A stretch of DNA of 64,000 nucleotides from Yoonia sp. I 8.24. GTDB taxonomy: Bacteria > Pseudomonadota > Alphaproteobacteria > Rhodobacterales > Rhodobacteraceae. Positions 16,158 through 24,976 of the stretch are shown here, in pieces; position 1 is the stretch's first letter; each line of letters begins with the position of its first letter. The translations under genes were made by a program, and so were the position numbers. Location of the stretch: NCBI RefSeq assembly GCF_022096995.1, contig NZ_JACXGQ010000002.1, positions 494,872 to 558,871 on the forward strand. Direction: 5' to 3'. The notes under the pieces were generated by a model, which was not told the origin of the DNA, made no database searches, and saw nothing but the letters and a program-made list of their open reading frames with translations.

Positions 16158-16925
16158 TCAACGCGGGGTAAGCTGCGGTCGCATATCTGGCGCATAGTCG
16201 AACCGTGCAAAATCATCGGTCTGCGCGATGCGCCGATCTTTGGTGGTATCAACCGCACGCCACCAGCCGGTATGGCGCAACGCCTGAACCGATTGGCGCG
16301 CAATCAACCGTGCCATGACTGGGCCTTCCAGTGCGTCTTGCGGGGTCTCAATCGCATCTAAAAGTGTAGCGTCAGCGGCAAAAATCCCGCCGTTGATCCA
16401 CTCATCCTGACGGATCGGTTTTTCGGCGAAATCAACGACCCGGGTCCCCTGCAATTCTAGCGCACCCCAAGGTTGGCGCGGGTTAACGGCAAGCATCGCG
16501 AGGCTAGCGTGTGTGTCGCGCCGCAAATCCAGCAGTTGCGTAAGATCACAGTCGGCAAAAACATCCGTATAAGAAATGAGCGCGCCATCCGCCAATTCGG
16601 CGCGGCTGAGCTGTGCCAACCTGCCGCCCGTGGCCGTGTCATTGCCCGAAAACCGTAGGGTAATCTTAGCGCTTTGATCTGGCCCGACAGTCAACCGCCC
16701 TGCAGCACTTGGCAGGGCCAACGCCGCTTGCAACTGCACGTGGTTTGCGCCCGTAAGGACAATGATGCGGCGACAGCCTGCACGTATCAATTGGGTCGCG
16801 GCATGAACCACAAGCGGGATGCCATTGATCAGCACGGCGGGTTTGGGCAGGGCTTCAACGCCGCCAAACCGTTCGCTTTTGCCCCCTGCAAGAATGACAC
16901 CCGTCAGATGTGTATGCTCGCTCAA
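16158..16925 (-). CDS. Sugar-1-phosphate nucleotidyltransferase
   Basis: 255 residues. GVILAGGKSERFGG (~9-22) is the nucleotide-binding signature, FAEKPIRQDEWINGGIFA (~175-192) the sugar-phosphate site. The WINGG context resembles glucose-1-phosphate cytidylyltransferases (RfbF) more than mannose-1-P guanylyltransferases, so a CDP- or NDP-sugar is a plausible product. Diverges from the epimerase gene at 17169 across ~240 bp and probably supplies its activated sugar. Confidence 0.8.
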   Translation of the reverse strand: MSEHTHLTGVILAGGKSERFGGVEALPKPAVLINGIPLVVHAATQLIRAGCRRIIVLTGANHVQLQAALALPSAAGRLTVGPDQSAKITLRFSGNDTATGGRLAQLSRAELADGALISYTDVFADCDLTQLLDLRRDTHASLAMLAVNPRQPWGALELQGTRVVDFAEKPIRQDEWINGGIFAADATLLDAIETPQDALEGPVMARLIARQSVQALRHTGWWRAVDTTKDRRIAQTDDFARFDYAPDMRPQLTPR

Positions 16926-17168
16926 AACGGCACCATTGGGCCAAGTAATTGTTCAGACTTCCCAAGCCGCGCATGCTGCCTTTTGTGATCGATCCGGCTT
17001 GTGCCCCGCACGGCATGTTCGGCGTGTTTAGCTAGAAAAGAAAACAAGAACGTAGCGCTTGTGCTTGGCGCCCGGCTGATAAGTAAATTTGGGAACATCT
17101 TTCCTCCACGTTATGGCCATGTTTATGATGTCATGTGAGAAAAGTTAAGAGTGTGCGGAGTAAGCGCG

Positions 17169-18161
17169 GTGACGATTTTAGTTACGGGAGCCCATGGTTA
17201 CGTAGGGGCAGTAGTGCTTGGGCGGTTGGTAGCCCTCGGGCATAATGTGAAAACGGCAGATGCAGGATGGTTTGATCATGCTAGGGTTGCGCCGATCACG
17301 CGGTCTGCTGCGGATTGGGATGACTTTCGGACCCCGACGGTACAGGATCTTCGAGGCGTTGATGCGGTCATTCACCTTGCAGGCTATTCCAACGATCCAA
17401 TGGGCTGGCTCAACCCACAAGAGACTTACGACCTGAATGAAAAAGCGGCGATCGCGCTCGCACAGCTGGCGAAGCAGGCAGGTGTGGGCCGGTTTGTGTT
17501 TAGTTCGACCTGTTCCGTCTATGGCGAATCTGGTGCAATTGAATTGGATGAAACTGGCCCAACCAAACCAATCACCCCTTACGCTGCCGCGAAATTGGGC
17601 GCAGAAAAAGCGCTTCTGTCTCTCAATGATGCGGGGTTCGAGGTTGCCATTTTGCGCGGTGCGACAGCCTTTGGCGCGTCGCCTGTGCCGCGAACAGATC
17701 TGCTGTTGAATGAGCTTTGTGCTGAGGCCGCATGCGGCCGCCCGATCCGGCTTTTGAGTGATGGAAAAAGCTGGCGCCCCTTTATGCCTGTACAAGACTT
17801 TGCAAGGGCTTTGGTTACGGCTGCAGTGCAGCGCCCGGTCGGTAACACCAAGCCGCCGATCTGGAATATTGCGCCCCCGAATATGCAAATGACAGTTCAA
17901 GAAGCGGCGACGCGCGCAGCAATCGCGGGTCAGGCAGCGCCGCCTCTCTTAGGCGAAAATGGCCAAGCTGATCGGCGCAGCTACCGGGTAAACGGCACCG
18001 CATTTTTGCGCGCCTTTCCAAGCTTTTCTTATAGTGACGATTTTGAAAGTCACGTCGCGCAAACGATTGATGTATTTCGGCAAATACCCACATTGGACGC
18101 AGATTTGCGGGCTGACCGTTTTGTGCGTCTTGCCCGTTTCAAACAGGCGGGTGCAGCATGA
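17169..18161 (+). CDS. NAD-dependent sugar epimerase/dehydratase (extended SDR)
   Basis: 330 residues. TILVTGAHGYVGAVVLGRL is the Rossmann GxxGxxG site, SSTCSVYGES (~113) holds the catalytic Ser/Thr, and YAAAK (~138-142) the catalytic Tyr-Lys pair. I chose GTG 17169 with GGAG 9 nt upstream over an ATG-less start at 17151. Acts on nucleotide sugars. Overlaps the next methyltransferase by 4 bp, so the three genes to 20457 form one operon. Confidence 0.83.
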   Translation: MTILVTGAHGYVGAVVLGRLVALGHNVKTADAGWFDHARVAPITRSAADWDDFRTPTVQDLRGVDAVIHLAGYSNDPMGWLNPQETYDLNEKAAIALAQLAKQAGVGRFVFSSTCSVYGESGAIELDETGPTKPITPYAAAKLGAEKALLSLNDAGFEVAILRGATAFGASPVPRTDLLLNELCAEAACGRPIRLLSDGKSWRPFMPVQDFARALVTAAVQRPVGNTKPPIWNIAPPNMQMTVQEAATRAAIAGQAAPPLLGENGQADRRSYRVNGTAFLRAFPSFSYSDDFESHVAQTIDVFRQIPTLDADLRADRFVRLARFKQAGAA

Positions 18162-19336
18162 CCCAAGTGGCGTGTCGCGTCTGCACGGGATCAACGCAGG
18201 TCATCTTGGACATGGGAACAAGCCCAGTGGCGAATGCGCTGCTTGCTGATCCAATGGCGCAGGCAAAACAATATCCGCTAGGTCTTTGCCAATGTGACGA
18301 TTGTGGATTGGTACAAAACACCACAAGCCTACCAACCGCGACGCTATTTGGTGCGGATTACCCGTACTATTCTGGCGTGTCACAAACCGTGCGCCAACAC
18401 GCCGCTGGGCTGGCCAAGCAAATTGCAACACGGGTGGGCCGCGGCGCAACCGCGTTTGAGATCGGGTCGAATGACGGGACCTTACAATTGGCGCTCGCGC
18501 AAGAGGGCATCAATTGCATCGGGATCGATCCCGCTGCGGGCCCGGTTGCTGCGGCCAATGATGCAGGCTGCACGGCGTATTGTGGTGTTTTAGATGCGCA
18601 AATGGCTGAAAAAGTGACGCGCGAACATGGGCAGGTGGATGTTGTCACTATGTCGAATGTCTTGGCGCATATGGCCGCGCCGACGGCGCTGCTCAAACAA
18701 GTGCGCAGCGTGGTCAAACCCGGCGGGCTGCTGGTGATCGAAGCGCAATCCTGGCTTGATTTGGTGCAGGCCGGGGCATTTGACATGGTCTACCATGAAC
18801 ACCACAGTCATTTTTCGCTGTCGACCTTAGCCGCCTGTGTCGGGGCCGCGGGGTTTGGGATTGTTGATGCGCTGCATGTCCCCGCGCAAGGCGGAAGCTT
18901 GCGGGTATTTTGTGAATTGGGGGCAGCGCATAGTCCAAATATAACCGCCGCAATCGCGCAGGCCGCGCCGCGCGTCAAATTGGCGCCTGCGCAATTGCGC
19001 GCAAAGCTGGATGGGTTTCGTACCTCTGCCGCGCAATTCGCGGATGAGACTTCGGGAAAGCGTGTGGCAGGCTATGGCGCCGCTGCGAAAACGGTGTCGC
19101 TACTGGCAGCTTGTGATCTAACAATGCCGCTGACATGTGTGGCCGACCTAGCACCATCGAAGATCGGAAAGTTTCTGCCGATTGCAAATACCCCCATCGT
19201 CGCCCCCGATGAGATGCTGGCAGATCGACCGGATGCGATTATTTTGTTTGCCTGGAACCTGCAGGCCGAAATTCTACCAAAACTCCAAGGCTTTGATGTC
19301 TGGCTTCCGCTGCCGCAGCTGGCAAAGGTAGCTTGA
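18158..19336 (+). CDS. Sugar C-methyltransferase (zinc-binding type)
   Basis: 392 residues with the three-part layout of NDP-sugar C-methyltransferases (TylC3/NovU type; Methyltransf_13-Methyltransf_23-Methyltransf_14): N-terminal zinc knuckles CRVC and CQCDDC, SAM site FEIGSNDGTL (~104-113), the characteristic DMVYHEHHSHFS (~205), and a C-terminal Rossmann-like domain (VAGYGAAAKTVSLL ~298). These enzymes add a methyl branch at C-3 of a keto-deoxysugar. Overlaps the upstream epimerase by 4 bp and the next gene by 1 bp. Confidence 0.85.
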   Translation: MTQVACRVCTGSTQVILDMGTSPVANALLADPMAQAKQYPLGLCQCDDCGLVQNTTSLPTATLFGADYPYYSGVSQTVRQHAAGLAKQIATRVGRGATAFEIGSNDGTLQLALAQEGINCIGIDPAAGPVAAANDAGCTAYCGVLDAQMAEKVTREHGQVDVVTMSNVLAHMAAPTALLKQVRSVVKPGGLLVIEAQSWLDLVQAGAFDMVYHEHHSHFSLSTLAACVGAAGFGIVDALHVPAQGGSLRVFCELGAAHSPNITAAIAQAAPRVKLAPAQLRAKLDGFRTSAAQFADETSGKRVAGYGAAAKTVSLLAACDLTMPLTCVADLAPSKIGKFLPIANTPIVAPDEMLADRPDAIILFAWNLQAEILPKLQGFDVWLPLPQLAKVA

Positions 19337-20457
19337 TGCCCGCTTGCCCGTGCTGTGCATCTCGCGCGACCCGCCGCATCGTCAAAACGCCACCACTGCC
19401 AGTGAACGCCTGTGTCTTGGTTCATTCTGCGGCGCAATCACAGGCATCTTTACGGCGTTCTATCGATTTGTTTGGCTGTGACGCCTGCCAATTTATGTGG
19501 AATGCGGATTTCGATGCAAATGCAGTGACCTATGATCAGACCTATGAAGGCACGCAAAGCAATTCAGCGCATTTCCAAACATATTTACATGAAACCGCCG
19601 CAGCCTGGGTGCATGAACTTGGCCGTGATCTGGAAAGTATTCTTGAGGTCGGGTGCGGGCAGGGAGAGTTTTTACATGCGCTGGCACCGCTATCTGCTGC
19701 GCGGTTGGTTGGTTATGACCCGGCTTACCGGGGAGGCGGGGCATCACGGGCGACGATTGTTCCACAAATTCTGCCAGCCACCGCACAAGAAGAATTCGGT
19801 GCCGTCGTCAACCGTATGACGCTTGAACATATTGACGATCCATTCGCGTTTTTATCCACAATGGCAGGCTGGGTCGCGGATGATGGGTGCTTGATCACCC
19901 ATGTGCCGAACGCAGCGCGGATGATCGAGGGAACGCTCTATTGTGATTTGATTTATGAACATGTGAATTATTTTAATGCTTTTGCCCTGACCGCGCTGCT
20001 TGAACGGGTGGGCTTTGCGGATAATCACTGCGTGTTCAATTACAGTGACCAACACCTGACCGTTTTTTCGCGCCGTAGCGCGCAGGCTGCAAATAGGGCG
20101 CTGCCCAAGCCCAAAACCGCGGATTTTTCTGGCGTCGCCGCGCGATTTGCTAAGTCTTGGGAAGAACGGCTGACTAGTTTTCGTGCCGATGGCGATGCGG
20201 TTTTTGTCTGGGGCGCAGGATCGCGGGCGACGACGTTTTTAAACACATTGCCTGATCCCAATATCGTGGAAGGGGTCATCGACATTAACCCGCGCCGGGC
20301 AGGCACATTTGTGCAGGGCACCGCATGCAAAACCTATCTGCCCGAAAAGCTGCGCAACCGTGATCAGCTCAAAATCATTGTAATGAACCCAATCTACAAA
20401 GATGAAATCGCGGCCCAATTATCAGAGGTCCATGCCAATGCCACGTTGGTTTTCTAA
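19336..20457 (+). CDS. Second C-methyltransferase-like SAM enzyme
   Basis: 373 residues, start overlaps the previous stop (TGATG). Zinc-type cysteines CPCC at the N-terminus and CDAC (~48) are followed by SAM motif LEVGCGQGEFL (~103), YEHVNYFNAFALTALL (~204) and a C-terminal GAGSRATTFLNTL nucleotide-like loop. It is the same architecture as its neighbour but divergent, so the two probably act on successive intermediates, or one is a heteromeric partner. Last gene of the sugar cluster. Confidence 0.8.
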   Translation: MPACPCCASRATRRIVKTPPLPVNACVLVHSAAQSQASLRRSIDLFGCDACQFMWNADFDANAVTYDQTYEGTQSNSAHFQTYLHETAAAWVHELGRDLESILEVGCGQGEFLHALAPLSAARLVGYDPAYRGGGASRATIVPQILPATAQEEFGAVVNRMTLEHIDDPFAFLSTMAGWVADDGCLITHVPNAARMIEGTLYCDLIYEHVNYFNAFALTALLERVGFADNHCVFNYSDQHLTVFSRRSAQAANRALPKPKTADFSGVAARFAKSWEERLTSFRADGDAVFVWGAGSRATTFLNTLPDPNIVEGVIDINPRRAGTFVQGTACKTYLPEKLRNRDQLKIIVMNPIYKDEIAAQLSEVHANATLVF

Positions 20458-20501
20458 CGGGCGCGCACTTCAATATGATGTCTCGGTCCGTGCCATCGGG
20501 G

Positions 20502-21872
20502 CTAAAATTGCGAGGTTAAGGTGAAGCCAACCGCAAGCGTGTCGCGTGTAAATCTGCTGACATTGCTGTCTGAAAAGCTGTGATTGACGGAAACGCCCGG
20601 CGTGAACCCGGCGTATGATAAATCGGCGAACTGCATATTAATGGTGTAAAACAACGTTGTGTCCTGTCGCCCACCCGTAACAGGCAAAAGCAATCGATAT
20701 GCGGGGTAATCAGCCCAAGTGACGCCCGCCCCAACGCCCAGCGTGACAGGACCAATGGGATCGCGCCAATTGTAATTGCCTTGCAGGGTCACAGTTTCGG
20801 ACAGATAGTTCACAGAGGCGCTGTCGCTGTCGGTATAGCTGATTGCGGCACGCCAGCTATCACCGTTTTCAAGGCGCCGCGCAAAGGATGCATTGACAGT
20901 ATTCCGATCAACCACACCAATCGCGGCGGACAGGTAGGTCAGCCGCTCAGATTGCAAGCTAACCCCAATTTCAGAACGACTGCCCACTGGGTACCGGTAG
21001 GTGGCAGCTAGTCGCGCGATATCGTATTTTTGGAAATCAACCTCTTGGTTGCCCGCACTGGACTGCGCATAGTTTGAAGCCCCCGCAGCGGCGCTAAAAC
21101 TGATCGCGCCTTTGGGCAAGGCGCGTTCATGCGATAGGCTGATGATCGTGGTGTCGGTGGCAAATGCGGCATCAGGCAGCGGGGCGTCATCCTGCAACCG
21201 CACCCGCGCGCCGCTATATTGCAAACCGATCATCGTGCGGCTGTTGTCGTTTGTGTGCAGACGGTAGCGGGTTTGAAAGTTCAAACTTGCGCGGACCCCT
21301 GCCAAAGCAAGCGCATCGTCTGACAAGACCCCATCCGGATTGCCCGGCGCGGTGAGCGTCGCATCCGCGGCACCGCCATTCACATTATCGGATGGCACAA
21401 TCGAAAACCCCAGCGACGTAGCCCACCGATTGCGGCGCGATATGGCGCGTGCGTCGGTGATCGTTCGCTCAAACTCCGTATCGTTGGGCGCCACAGTCAG
21501 CGCGCGCCGCAGCCAGATCGTTGAGAGCGTAAACCGTTCTGCATTTGCGGCGGCCAACGCAGTCAGGCGGGCTGCCTCGTATTTTTGGATATCTGTTTGC
21601 GACACACGCCAAGCGCGTGCACCCGCGCGCTGCCCGGCATCAAAATCACCGACCTGCGGTGCGGCGGCGGCCATTACAATCAACGCGGTCCGGTCATCGG
21701 GGTCTTGGGCAAGCAATTGCTGCGCAATCTCGATCGCCAATGCGAAATCACCAGCCTGTGCGGCGCGGGTCGCAATAACGCGGGCTTGCGCGTTGGGAAT
21801 ATCGATCGTCGATTGGGCCAACACCGGGGCAGCGGCAAGGCAGGCCATCACGGCAATCATACGCAGTGCCAT
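20502..21872 (-). CDS. Slam-like outer-membrane protein (TPR plus barrel)
   Basis: 456 residues: signal peptide (~1-19, APVLAQ), ~140 residues of TPR-like helices (AGDFALAIEIAQQLLAQDPDD, ALTVAPNDTEFERT), then ~290 residues of strand-rich sequence (LGFSIVPSDNVNGGA to TLAVGFTLTSQF) ending in Phe. This matches surface lipoprotein assembly modifiers (Slam, DUF560), which move lipoproteins or secreted proteins to the outer surface. The substrate gene is not next door: the flanking genes are sugar-modifying enzymes and thyX. Converges with the sugar operon with 44 bp between them. Confidence 0.75.
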   Translation of the reverse strand: MALRMIAVMACLAAAPVLAQSTIDIPNAQARVIATRAAQAGDFALAIEIAQQLLAQDPDDRTALIVMAAAAPQVGDFDAGQRAGARAWRVSQTDIQKYEAARLTALAAANAERFTLSTIWLRRALTVAPNDTEFERTITDARAISRRNRWATSLGFSIVPSDNVNGGAADATLTAPGNPDGVLSDDALALAGVRASLNFQTRYRLHTNDNSRTMIGLQYSGARVRLQDDAPLPDAAFATDTTIISLSHERALPKGAISFSAAAGASNYAQSSAGNQEVDFQKYDIARLAATYRYPVGSRSEIGVSLQSERLTYLSAAIGVVDRNTVNASFARRLENGDSWRAAISYTDSDSASVNYLSETVTLQGNYNWRDPIGPVTLGVGAGVTWADYPAYRLLLPVTGGRQDTTLFYTINMQFADLSYAGFTPGVSVNHSFSDSNVSRFTRDTLAVGFTLTSQF

Positions 21873-22007
21873 CGTTTGATCCTTCGGTACGTCGGTTTTT
21901 GCGGGATAATGTCATAACTTAGAATGGGCAGCTAGCCTATCTTGGGTGTCTGAAATGATTTCACACACTATAGTGACCCAAACCGAATCTAACTGCCGGA
22001 GATGAAC

Positions 22008-22913
22008 ATGCCCATAAGCCCCGAACAACAGGCCGAAATTGCCGCCCTGCGCGCGACAGCTCAACCAACCTTGCGTGCGGTGTCCGCGGGGATGGAAGCG
22101 CATCTTTACAACGCGCACGAGGTTCTGGACCACGGGTTTATCCGGGTCATCGACTATATGGGCGATGATGCGGCGATCTGTCAGGCGGCGCGGGTGTCTT
22201 ACGGTAAGGGCACAAAATCCGTGCAAAATGACACCGGGCTGATCCGCTATCTGATGCGGCACTGGCATTCGACACCGTTCGAGATGTGCGAAATCAAGCT
22301 GCACGTCAAACTGCCCGTCTTTGTCGCACGCCAATGGATCCGGCACCGGACGGCGAATGTGAACGAATACTCTGCGCGCTATTCGATCCTTGACCGCGAA
22401 TTCTATATCCCCGAGGCCGATAAGCTTGCCGCGCAATCGGTGATCAATAACCAAGGCCGGGGCGAAGCGCTGACCGGCGAAGAAGCCGCGCGCGTGCTGG
22501 AATATCTCAAAGGGGACGCGGCGCGTTGCTATGATCACTACGCGGAAATGATCGACCAAGAAGGACAGCAAGGGCTGGCCCGCGAGCTTGCCCGCATGAA
22601 CCTGCCCGCCAATATTTATACGCAATGGTATTGGAAGGTCGATCTGCACAACCTGTTCCACTTCCTGCGCCTACGCGCCGACGCCCACGCGCAATATGAA
22701 ATCCGGGTCTACGCCGACGCCATCTGCAAAGTCGTCGCCGACTGGGTCCCAGCCGCCTACGGCGCATTCGAAGACTACCGCTTGGGCGGTGCGAACCTAT
22801 CGGGTAAGGCGATTGACTGTGTCCGTCGTATGCTTAAAGGTGAAAAGGTCACGCAAGAGACATCCGGGATGTCGAAGGGTGAGTGGCGGGAGTTTGAAGG
22901 GATTATTGGGTAG
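22008..22913 (+). CDS. thyX: Flavin-dependent thymidylate synthase
   Basis: 301 residues; makes dTMP from dUMP with methylene-tetrahydrofolate, FAD and NADPH. The ThyX signature [13 protein letters not shown] is at 112-124, preceded by [18 protein letters not shown] 22008 is preferred because GGAG sits 6 nt upstream; ATG 22002 would be 1 nt from it. Length exceeds the ~230 residues of Thermotoga ThyX but is usual for alphaproteobacteria. Followed immediately by a small membrane-protein gene. Confidence 0.95.
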   Translation: MPISPEQQAEIAALRATAQPTLRAVSAGMEAHLYNAHEVLDHGFIRVIDYMGDDAAICQAARVSYGKGTKSVQNDTGLIRYLMRHWHSTPFEMCEIKLHVKLPVFVARQWIRHRTANVNEYSARYSILDREFYIPEADKLAAQSVINNQGRGEALTGEEAARVLEYLKGDAARCYDHYAEMIDQEGQQGLARELARMNLPANIYTQWYWKVDLHNLFHFLRLRADAHAQYEIRVYADAICKVVADWVPAAYGAFEDYRLGGANLSGKAIDCVRRMLKGEKVTQETSGMSKGEWREFEGIIG

Positions 22914-23273
22914 ATGGCGGTAGACGGAAGCGGCGGGAACCAAGTTACTGAGACGTCTGTGTGGATTCCAAATGGAAGTTCATCAGGTAAAGAAATCGCC
23001 TATCATTTGATCAATAACTACATGTATCAAGTAATCGTGACACTAGTTGCGTTAGTTATTTTGTTAGGCGGATTTCGAGTCTTGAAGTCTAGTATCGAAA
23101 AGAATGGACTTGGAAACTATAATCTGAAGGCTATTGGGATTGTTGTCCTGTTGCCAATAATACTAATTTTGGGAGCAGCAGGTTCGATTGACGGACAAGT
23201 CCTTTCGGCCCTTCTTGGAGCTATTGCTGGCTACCTTTTTGGTTCAGATAAAGAAAGAAACAAACAAAACTGA
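22914..23273 (+). CDS. Small membrane protein, 119 aa
   Basis: ATG follows the thyX stop directly. Three likely transmembrane segments: MYQVIVTLVALVILLGGF (~37-54), IGIVVLLPIILILGAAG (~74-90) and VLSALLGAIAGYLFG (~95-109), ending in a lysine-rich tail. Base use is distinctly AT-rich compared with thyX, and a GC-rich repeat follows, so it may be a recent insertion. Function unknown. Confidence 0.6.
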   Translation: MAVDGSGGNQVTETSVWIPNGSSSGKEIAYHLINNYMYQVIVTLVALVILLGGFRVLKSSIEKNGLGNYNLKAIGIVVLLPIILILGAAGSIDGQVLSALLGAIAGYLFGSDKERNKQN

Positions 23274-23340
23274 ATTTGGCGTCAGTATTTGCCTAACATA
23301 TCATAGTATGATCCGGAAAATGATCTGATGGTCTCAGTCC

Positions 23341-23405
23341 GGCATCGCCGGGCAGCGCCCGGACCTCCCCCATGGGGAGGGCGCTTCGCACCCACCCCGA
23401 GGTCC
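23341..23405. repeat. GC-rich nested hairpin, REP-like
   Basis: CCTCCCC-CAT-GGGGAGG forms a 7-bp stem, enclosed by GGACCTC (23361) / GAGGTCC (23399); a further GCCGGGC / GCCCGG lies on its left. It sits in the 200 bp between a membrane-protein gene and an ArsC gene. Its composition is typical of dispersed palindromic elements, but copy number cannot be judged from one window. Confidence 0.4.
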
Positions 23406-23475
23406 GAACGCTCCCCTAATGTTGTGCACCGCGTTGAAGCCAAGTAGGTTGCGACCAGAAAACTGAAAGCACCCC

Positions 23476-23799
23476 ATGATCCTCTACGGCCTCCCCACAT
23501 GTTCTGACTGTAAAAAGGCGCTGCGCGCGCTGGGCGATGCGGGGCATGATGTGACGTTTCGTGATGTGCGGGCTGATCCATTGTCGGAAACCGATTGGGC
23601 GCCGTTGATTGCTGAATTTGGCGATAATCTGGTCGACCGCAAATCCCAAACCTACCGTAATCTGAACGCATGGCTGCGCGAAAGCGAGGCTGAAGATCAG
23701 CTTGCCGCGCAACCCGCCCTGATGGCCCGCCCGATCATCACCGATGGTACAAAATACACGCTGGGCTGGGACGAAGACGCCCGTGCCGTATGGCTCTGA
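23476..23799 (+). CDS. ArsC-family (arsenate-reductase-like) protein 1
   Basis: 107 residues, thioredoxin-like ArsC/Spx fold. Begins MILYGLPTCSDCKKALRAL with a CSDC pair (Cys9, Cys12), then RDVRADP and ARPIITDGTKYTLGW, the usual C-terminal substrate loop. Many short members are glutaredoxin-linked reductases of unknown substrate rather than true arsenate reductases, and no ars genes are near. A paralogue lies 440 bp downstream (24236). Confidence 0.8.
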   Translation: MILYGLPTCSDCKKALRALGDAGHDVTFRDVRADPLSETDWAPLIAEFGDNLVDRKSQTYRNLNAWLRESEAEDQLAAQPALMARPIITDGTKYTLGWDEDARAVWL

Positions 23800-24001
23800 C
23801 ATGATTCGCGGTGTCCTAACCTAAAGGACAGGTTGAGCGAAATCTGTGGTTGTGGGGTGATTAAAGCGCGTTATTTTTAAGGGATGTGACCTTACGTCAT
23901 GCGGCGGATTTGCGCGGGTTTCCCATCAAAAGTACCGGCCGCCATGCTATAAGTAGGTCAGTAAATATGTCCCAGCTACCCTTTCACAGCCAGGTATTGT
24001 C

Positions 24002-24163
24002 ATGCGTAGAAAACAAAGCAGAGCACGTAAATCAGACGCCAACGCAAACAATGCGTTTTCGCCAATCCGCGCGGACTTACTCGATCGTCTTACGCAGACT
24101 TGTGACCAGCTGGAAGGCGACGATGCGCCCTCTTTTCTGACAGACGGTAAGATCGCAGCGTAA
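24002..24163 (+). CDS. Small basic protein, 53 aa
   Basis: Starts MRRKQSRARKSDANANNAF with AGG 7 nt upstream and ends SFLTDGKIAA. The N-terminus is strongly basic and the C-terminal half acidic and helical (DLLDRLTQTCDQLEGDD). It is open between two ArsC-family genes on the same strand. Too short for family assignment; coding composition looks genuine. Confidence 0.45.
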   Translation: MRRKQSRARKSDANANNAFSPIRADLLDRLTQTCDQLEGDDAPSFLTDGKIAA

Positions 24164-24235
24164 TATTGTCGCCGCGACGGAACTGATTTATGCCTCCTTA
24201 CACAAACGCTGTTTGCTGTCTTAAGGAGAAGAGAA

Positions 24236-24565
24236 ATGCGGTTCTTTGGTCTGAAATCATGTGACTCCTGCCGCAAGGCGCTTAAGGCATTGCAAGCCAC
24301 AGGGATTGAGCCGCAGGTGATTGATGTCCGCGCTGACGGTGTGTCAGACGCCGACCGCGCGCAGATCATTGCGCAGTTTGGGGATAAGGCGATCAATCGG
24401 GCCTCGACCACCTGGCGGGGGCTTTCGGATGATGAAAAGGCGGGCGATCCCGCCGCATTGCTTGCAGCCCACCCGACACTGATGAAACGGCCTGTGATCG
24501 AAGCGGATGGTCAGTGGAGCATCGGTTGGAAAGCAGACGCGCAGGCAATGCACCTTGGCGCATAG
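24236..24565 (+). CDS. ArsC-family (arsenate-reductase-like) protein 2
   Basis: 109 residues. Starts MRFFGLKSCDSCRKALKAL after AAGGAG, with CDSC (Cys9, Cys12), IDVRADGVSD and KRPVIEADGQWSIGW. Clearly paralogous to the protein at 23476 (same CxxC spacing, same VRAD and RP(I/V)I blocks) but only moderately similar, so the duplication is old. Role as a thiol reductase is inferred from the family. Confidence 0.8.
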   Translation: MRFFGLKSCDSCRKALKALQATGIEPQVIDVRADGVSDADRAQIIAQFGDKAINRASTTWRGLSDDEKAGDPAALLAAHPTLMKRPVIEADGQWSIGWKADAQAMHLGA

Positions 24566-24607
24566 GCTAATGATCCCTATGTAAGACCCAAGCAATAGGA
24601 GAATTTC

Positions 24608-24976
24608 ATGCGCAATGCCGCACTTACCCTTGGCCTGATCGCGGGCTTGATGGGCATTTTTGTCGGGCTGTTTGGCTATGTCTATGCTGAGTTGACCGAA
24701 CGCCATTCCGAGGTCAGCGATGTCTTTGGCGCGCTCGACAACCCCGGTTTCATTCGCTTTGCGAGCTTCATGGCCCCGCTTTTGGCCATCGCGGGTGGGG
24801 CAATGGCCAAGGCGCGTGCACTTTGGGGTGGCGGTTTGATGATCCTATCAGCGTTTTGTTTTTATGCGGCTTTTGGCTTTAACGTGGCGACGATGTTCCC
24901 GATTGGTTTTGCCGGGCTTGGCGGTATTTTAGCTGTTGCCGCAGGCAAACCAGACGAGCCTAAGGCGCATTTTTGA
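24608..24976 (+). CDS. DUF4064-like membrane protein
   Basis: 122 residues with three to four membrane helices (ALTLGLIAGLMGIFVGLFGY, FIRFASFMAPLLAIAGGAM, GGGLMILSAFCFYAAFGF, FPIGFAGLGGILAVAAG). Good ribosome-binding site (AGGAGA). 40 bp after the second ArsC gene, so probably co-transcribed. The last 17 bp overlap the convergent DoxX gene. Function unknown. Confidence 0.7.
   Translation: MRNAALTLGLIAGLMGIFVGLFGYVYAELTERHSEVSDVFGALDNPGFIRFASFMAPLLAIAGGAMAKARALWGGGLMILSAFCFYAAFGFNVATMFPIGFAGLGGILAVAAGKPDEPKAHF

Noticed and set aside
23282..23802. Leftward frames opposite the first ArsC gene
   Set aside because: Composition is not protein-like, they run through the GC-rich repeat, and they mirror a real gene.
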